Shown piece after piece: positions 5,468 through 6,133 of a stretch of 6,133 nucleotides of DNA; position 1 is the stretch's first letter; each line of letters begins with the position of its first letter. The notes under the pieces are model-generated. The model searched no databases and was not told the origin of the DNA. It was given only the letters and a program-made list of their open reading frames with translations. The translations under genes and the position numbers were made by a program. Source of the DNA: JBEIFW01 sp040382215 (GTDB taxonomy: Bacteria; Actinomycetota; Acidimicrobiia; Acidimicrobiales; Ilumatobacteraceae); NCBI GenBank assembly GCA_040382215.1, contig JBEIFW010000193.1, positions 1 to 6,133 of the forward strand, read 5' to 3'.

Positions 5468-6133
5468 CATACGCGCCCGAGGCGCGGGCGGTCCCCGTCG
5501 TCGCCCCGCCCGCCCGGACCTCGGCCACCGCCGCAGCCACGTCGGCCAGGAAGGTGTCGACGAACTCGTCCTCGAGACGGTCGACGAGCAACTGCAGCAT
5601 CGGCTCGGGGCGCACGAGCCGCATCACGAGCCAGCCCCGCGCCACCAGTGCGTCGCCGAGCGCATCGCTGTCGACGCCGCCGTCGCCGCCATAGATCACC
5701 ATCGCCAGGTCGGTCGAGCGCGTCCGGATCCCGTCGATGGCGTCGAGGCCCGACACGATCCGGTCACGGACCTCCATGGTCCGCGCCGCCAGCGCGGTGA
5801 ACCCGTCGCGGCCCAGGAAGCGCAGCACCGCCCAGGCCGCAGCCACCGACGACCCCGGCCGCGACCCGGCCACGGAACCGGTCGCGTACGTGCCGCAGTC
5901 CCACGGCACCGGCGGCGGCGGCGCCCACCGGGCCAGCTCCGCGTCGGCGAACAGCACCGTCGAGGCCGGCTTGGCCGCATACCCCCACTTGTGGAGGTCG
6001 GCCGACATCGAACACACCCCGGGCACGGAGAAGTCGTAGGGCGGCACGGGCCAACCCGCCGCGCGCACGAACGGCGCCAGGTAGCCCCCGACGCAGGCAT
6101 CGACGTGGCACCACAGGTCCCGTGCCTGCGCAA
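5463..6133 (-). CDS. PLP-dependent group II decarboxylase/lyase, sphingosine-1-phosphate lyase-like (N-terminal part outside window)
   Basis: The frame is open from the right edge (first full codon 6131-6129) to the TGA at 5465-5463, giving 222 residues, roughly the C-terminal half of a fold-type I PLP enzyme. Visible signatures in order: CHVDACVGGYLAPF, whose Asp (codon 6101-6099) should contact the PLP ring nitrogen; GVCSMSADLHKWGYAAKPAS, whose Lys in HKWGYA (codon 5990-5988) should form the PLP Schiff base; and GSVAGSRPGSSVAAAW. The combination HVDAC.GG, S.SAD.HK.GYA.K and AGSRPG is shared with sphingosine-1-phosphate lyase and related bacterial amino acid decarboxylases of the Pyridoxal_deC family. 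It could therefore decarboxylate an amino acid to an amine, or cleave a phosphorylated sphingoid-type base to an aldehyde and phosphoethanolamine. With an amine oxidase downstream I favour amine formation; this is inference. The GTG at 6068 is an internal codon, since conserved sequence continues upstream. It is probably the first or an early gene of the operon. Confidence 0.88.
   Translation of the reverse strand, partial: AQARDLWCHVDACVGGYLAPFVRAAGWPVPPYDFSVPGVCSMSADLHKWGYAAKPASTVLFADAELARWAPPPPVPWDCGTYATGSVAGSRPGSSVAAAWAVLRFLGRDGFTALAARTMEVRDRIVSGLDAIDGIRTRSTDLAMVIYGGDGGVDSDALGDALVARGWLVMRLVRPEPMLQLLVDRLEDEFVDTFLADVAAAVAEVRAGGATTGTARASGAYG

Noticed and set aside
4652..5470. A 272-codon minus-strand frame over the GntR gene ending at the amine oxidase start
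   Set aside because: It is a shifted frame of the regulator gene. The regulator frame has a clear winged helix and FCD domain, whereas this one is Arg/Ala/Gly-rich without motifs.

Overview
This is a GC-rich window (roughly 70% G+C by eye). C/G-ending codons dominate, there is very little non-coding DNA, and long spurious antisense reading frames are common. The protein families (a cytosolic-type copper amine oxidase, an FCD-type GntR regulator, a PrpE/ACSS3-type acyl-CoA synthetase) and the base composition fit an actinobacterium, possibly of the Acidimicrobiia type. That assignment is inference; no rRNA or other marker gene is present.

Layout. (1) Positions 1-826, plus strand: the end of a Thr-rich, probably surface-exposed protein with a carboxypeptidase-regulatory/CnaB-like beta-sandwich. 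It is joined through an ATGA stop/start overlap to a small unrecognised protein with one N-terminal hydrophobic segment and two cysteines. (2) Positions 801-6133, minus strand, in order of transcription: the C-terminal half of a PLP-dependent group II (sphingosine-phosphate-lyase-like) decarboxylase or lyase entering from the right edge; a GntR/FCD regulator; a copper/TPQ amine oxidase with every catalytic residue intact; and a propionyl-CoA synthetase-like enzyme. The gaps between these four genes are 59, 52 and 24 bases, so they probably form one transcription unit. The last gene meets the plus-strand pair tail to tail, with a 26-base overlap.

How the genes may work together (inference). 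The PLP enzyme could decarboxylate an amino acid to an amine. The amine oxidase would convert the amine to an aldehyde with release of NH3 and H2O2. After oxidation of the aldehyde by a dehydrogenase not seen in this window, the synthetase would activate the short acid to its acyl-CoA. The GntR/FCD protein would sense an acid or related metabolite. This reads as an inducible amino acid/amine catabolic operon, though its substrate cannot be read from the sequence.

Points that stand out: a 12-bp-stem hairpin that fills the whole junction between the amine oxidase stop codon and the synthetase start codon, where no Shine-Dalgarno sequence is visible; a valine at the substrate-gate position of the amine oxidase; overlapping palindromes upstream of the regulator gene; and the convergent gene overlap with no visible terminator. 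No RNA genes, mobile elements, CRISPR arrays or gene-free stretches above 60 bases were seen.
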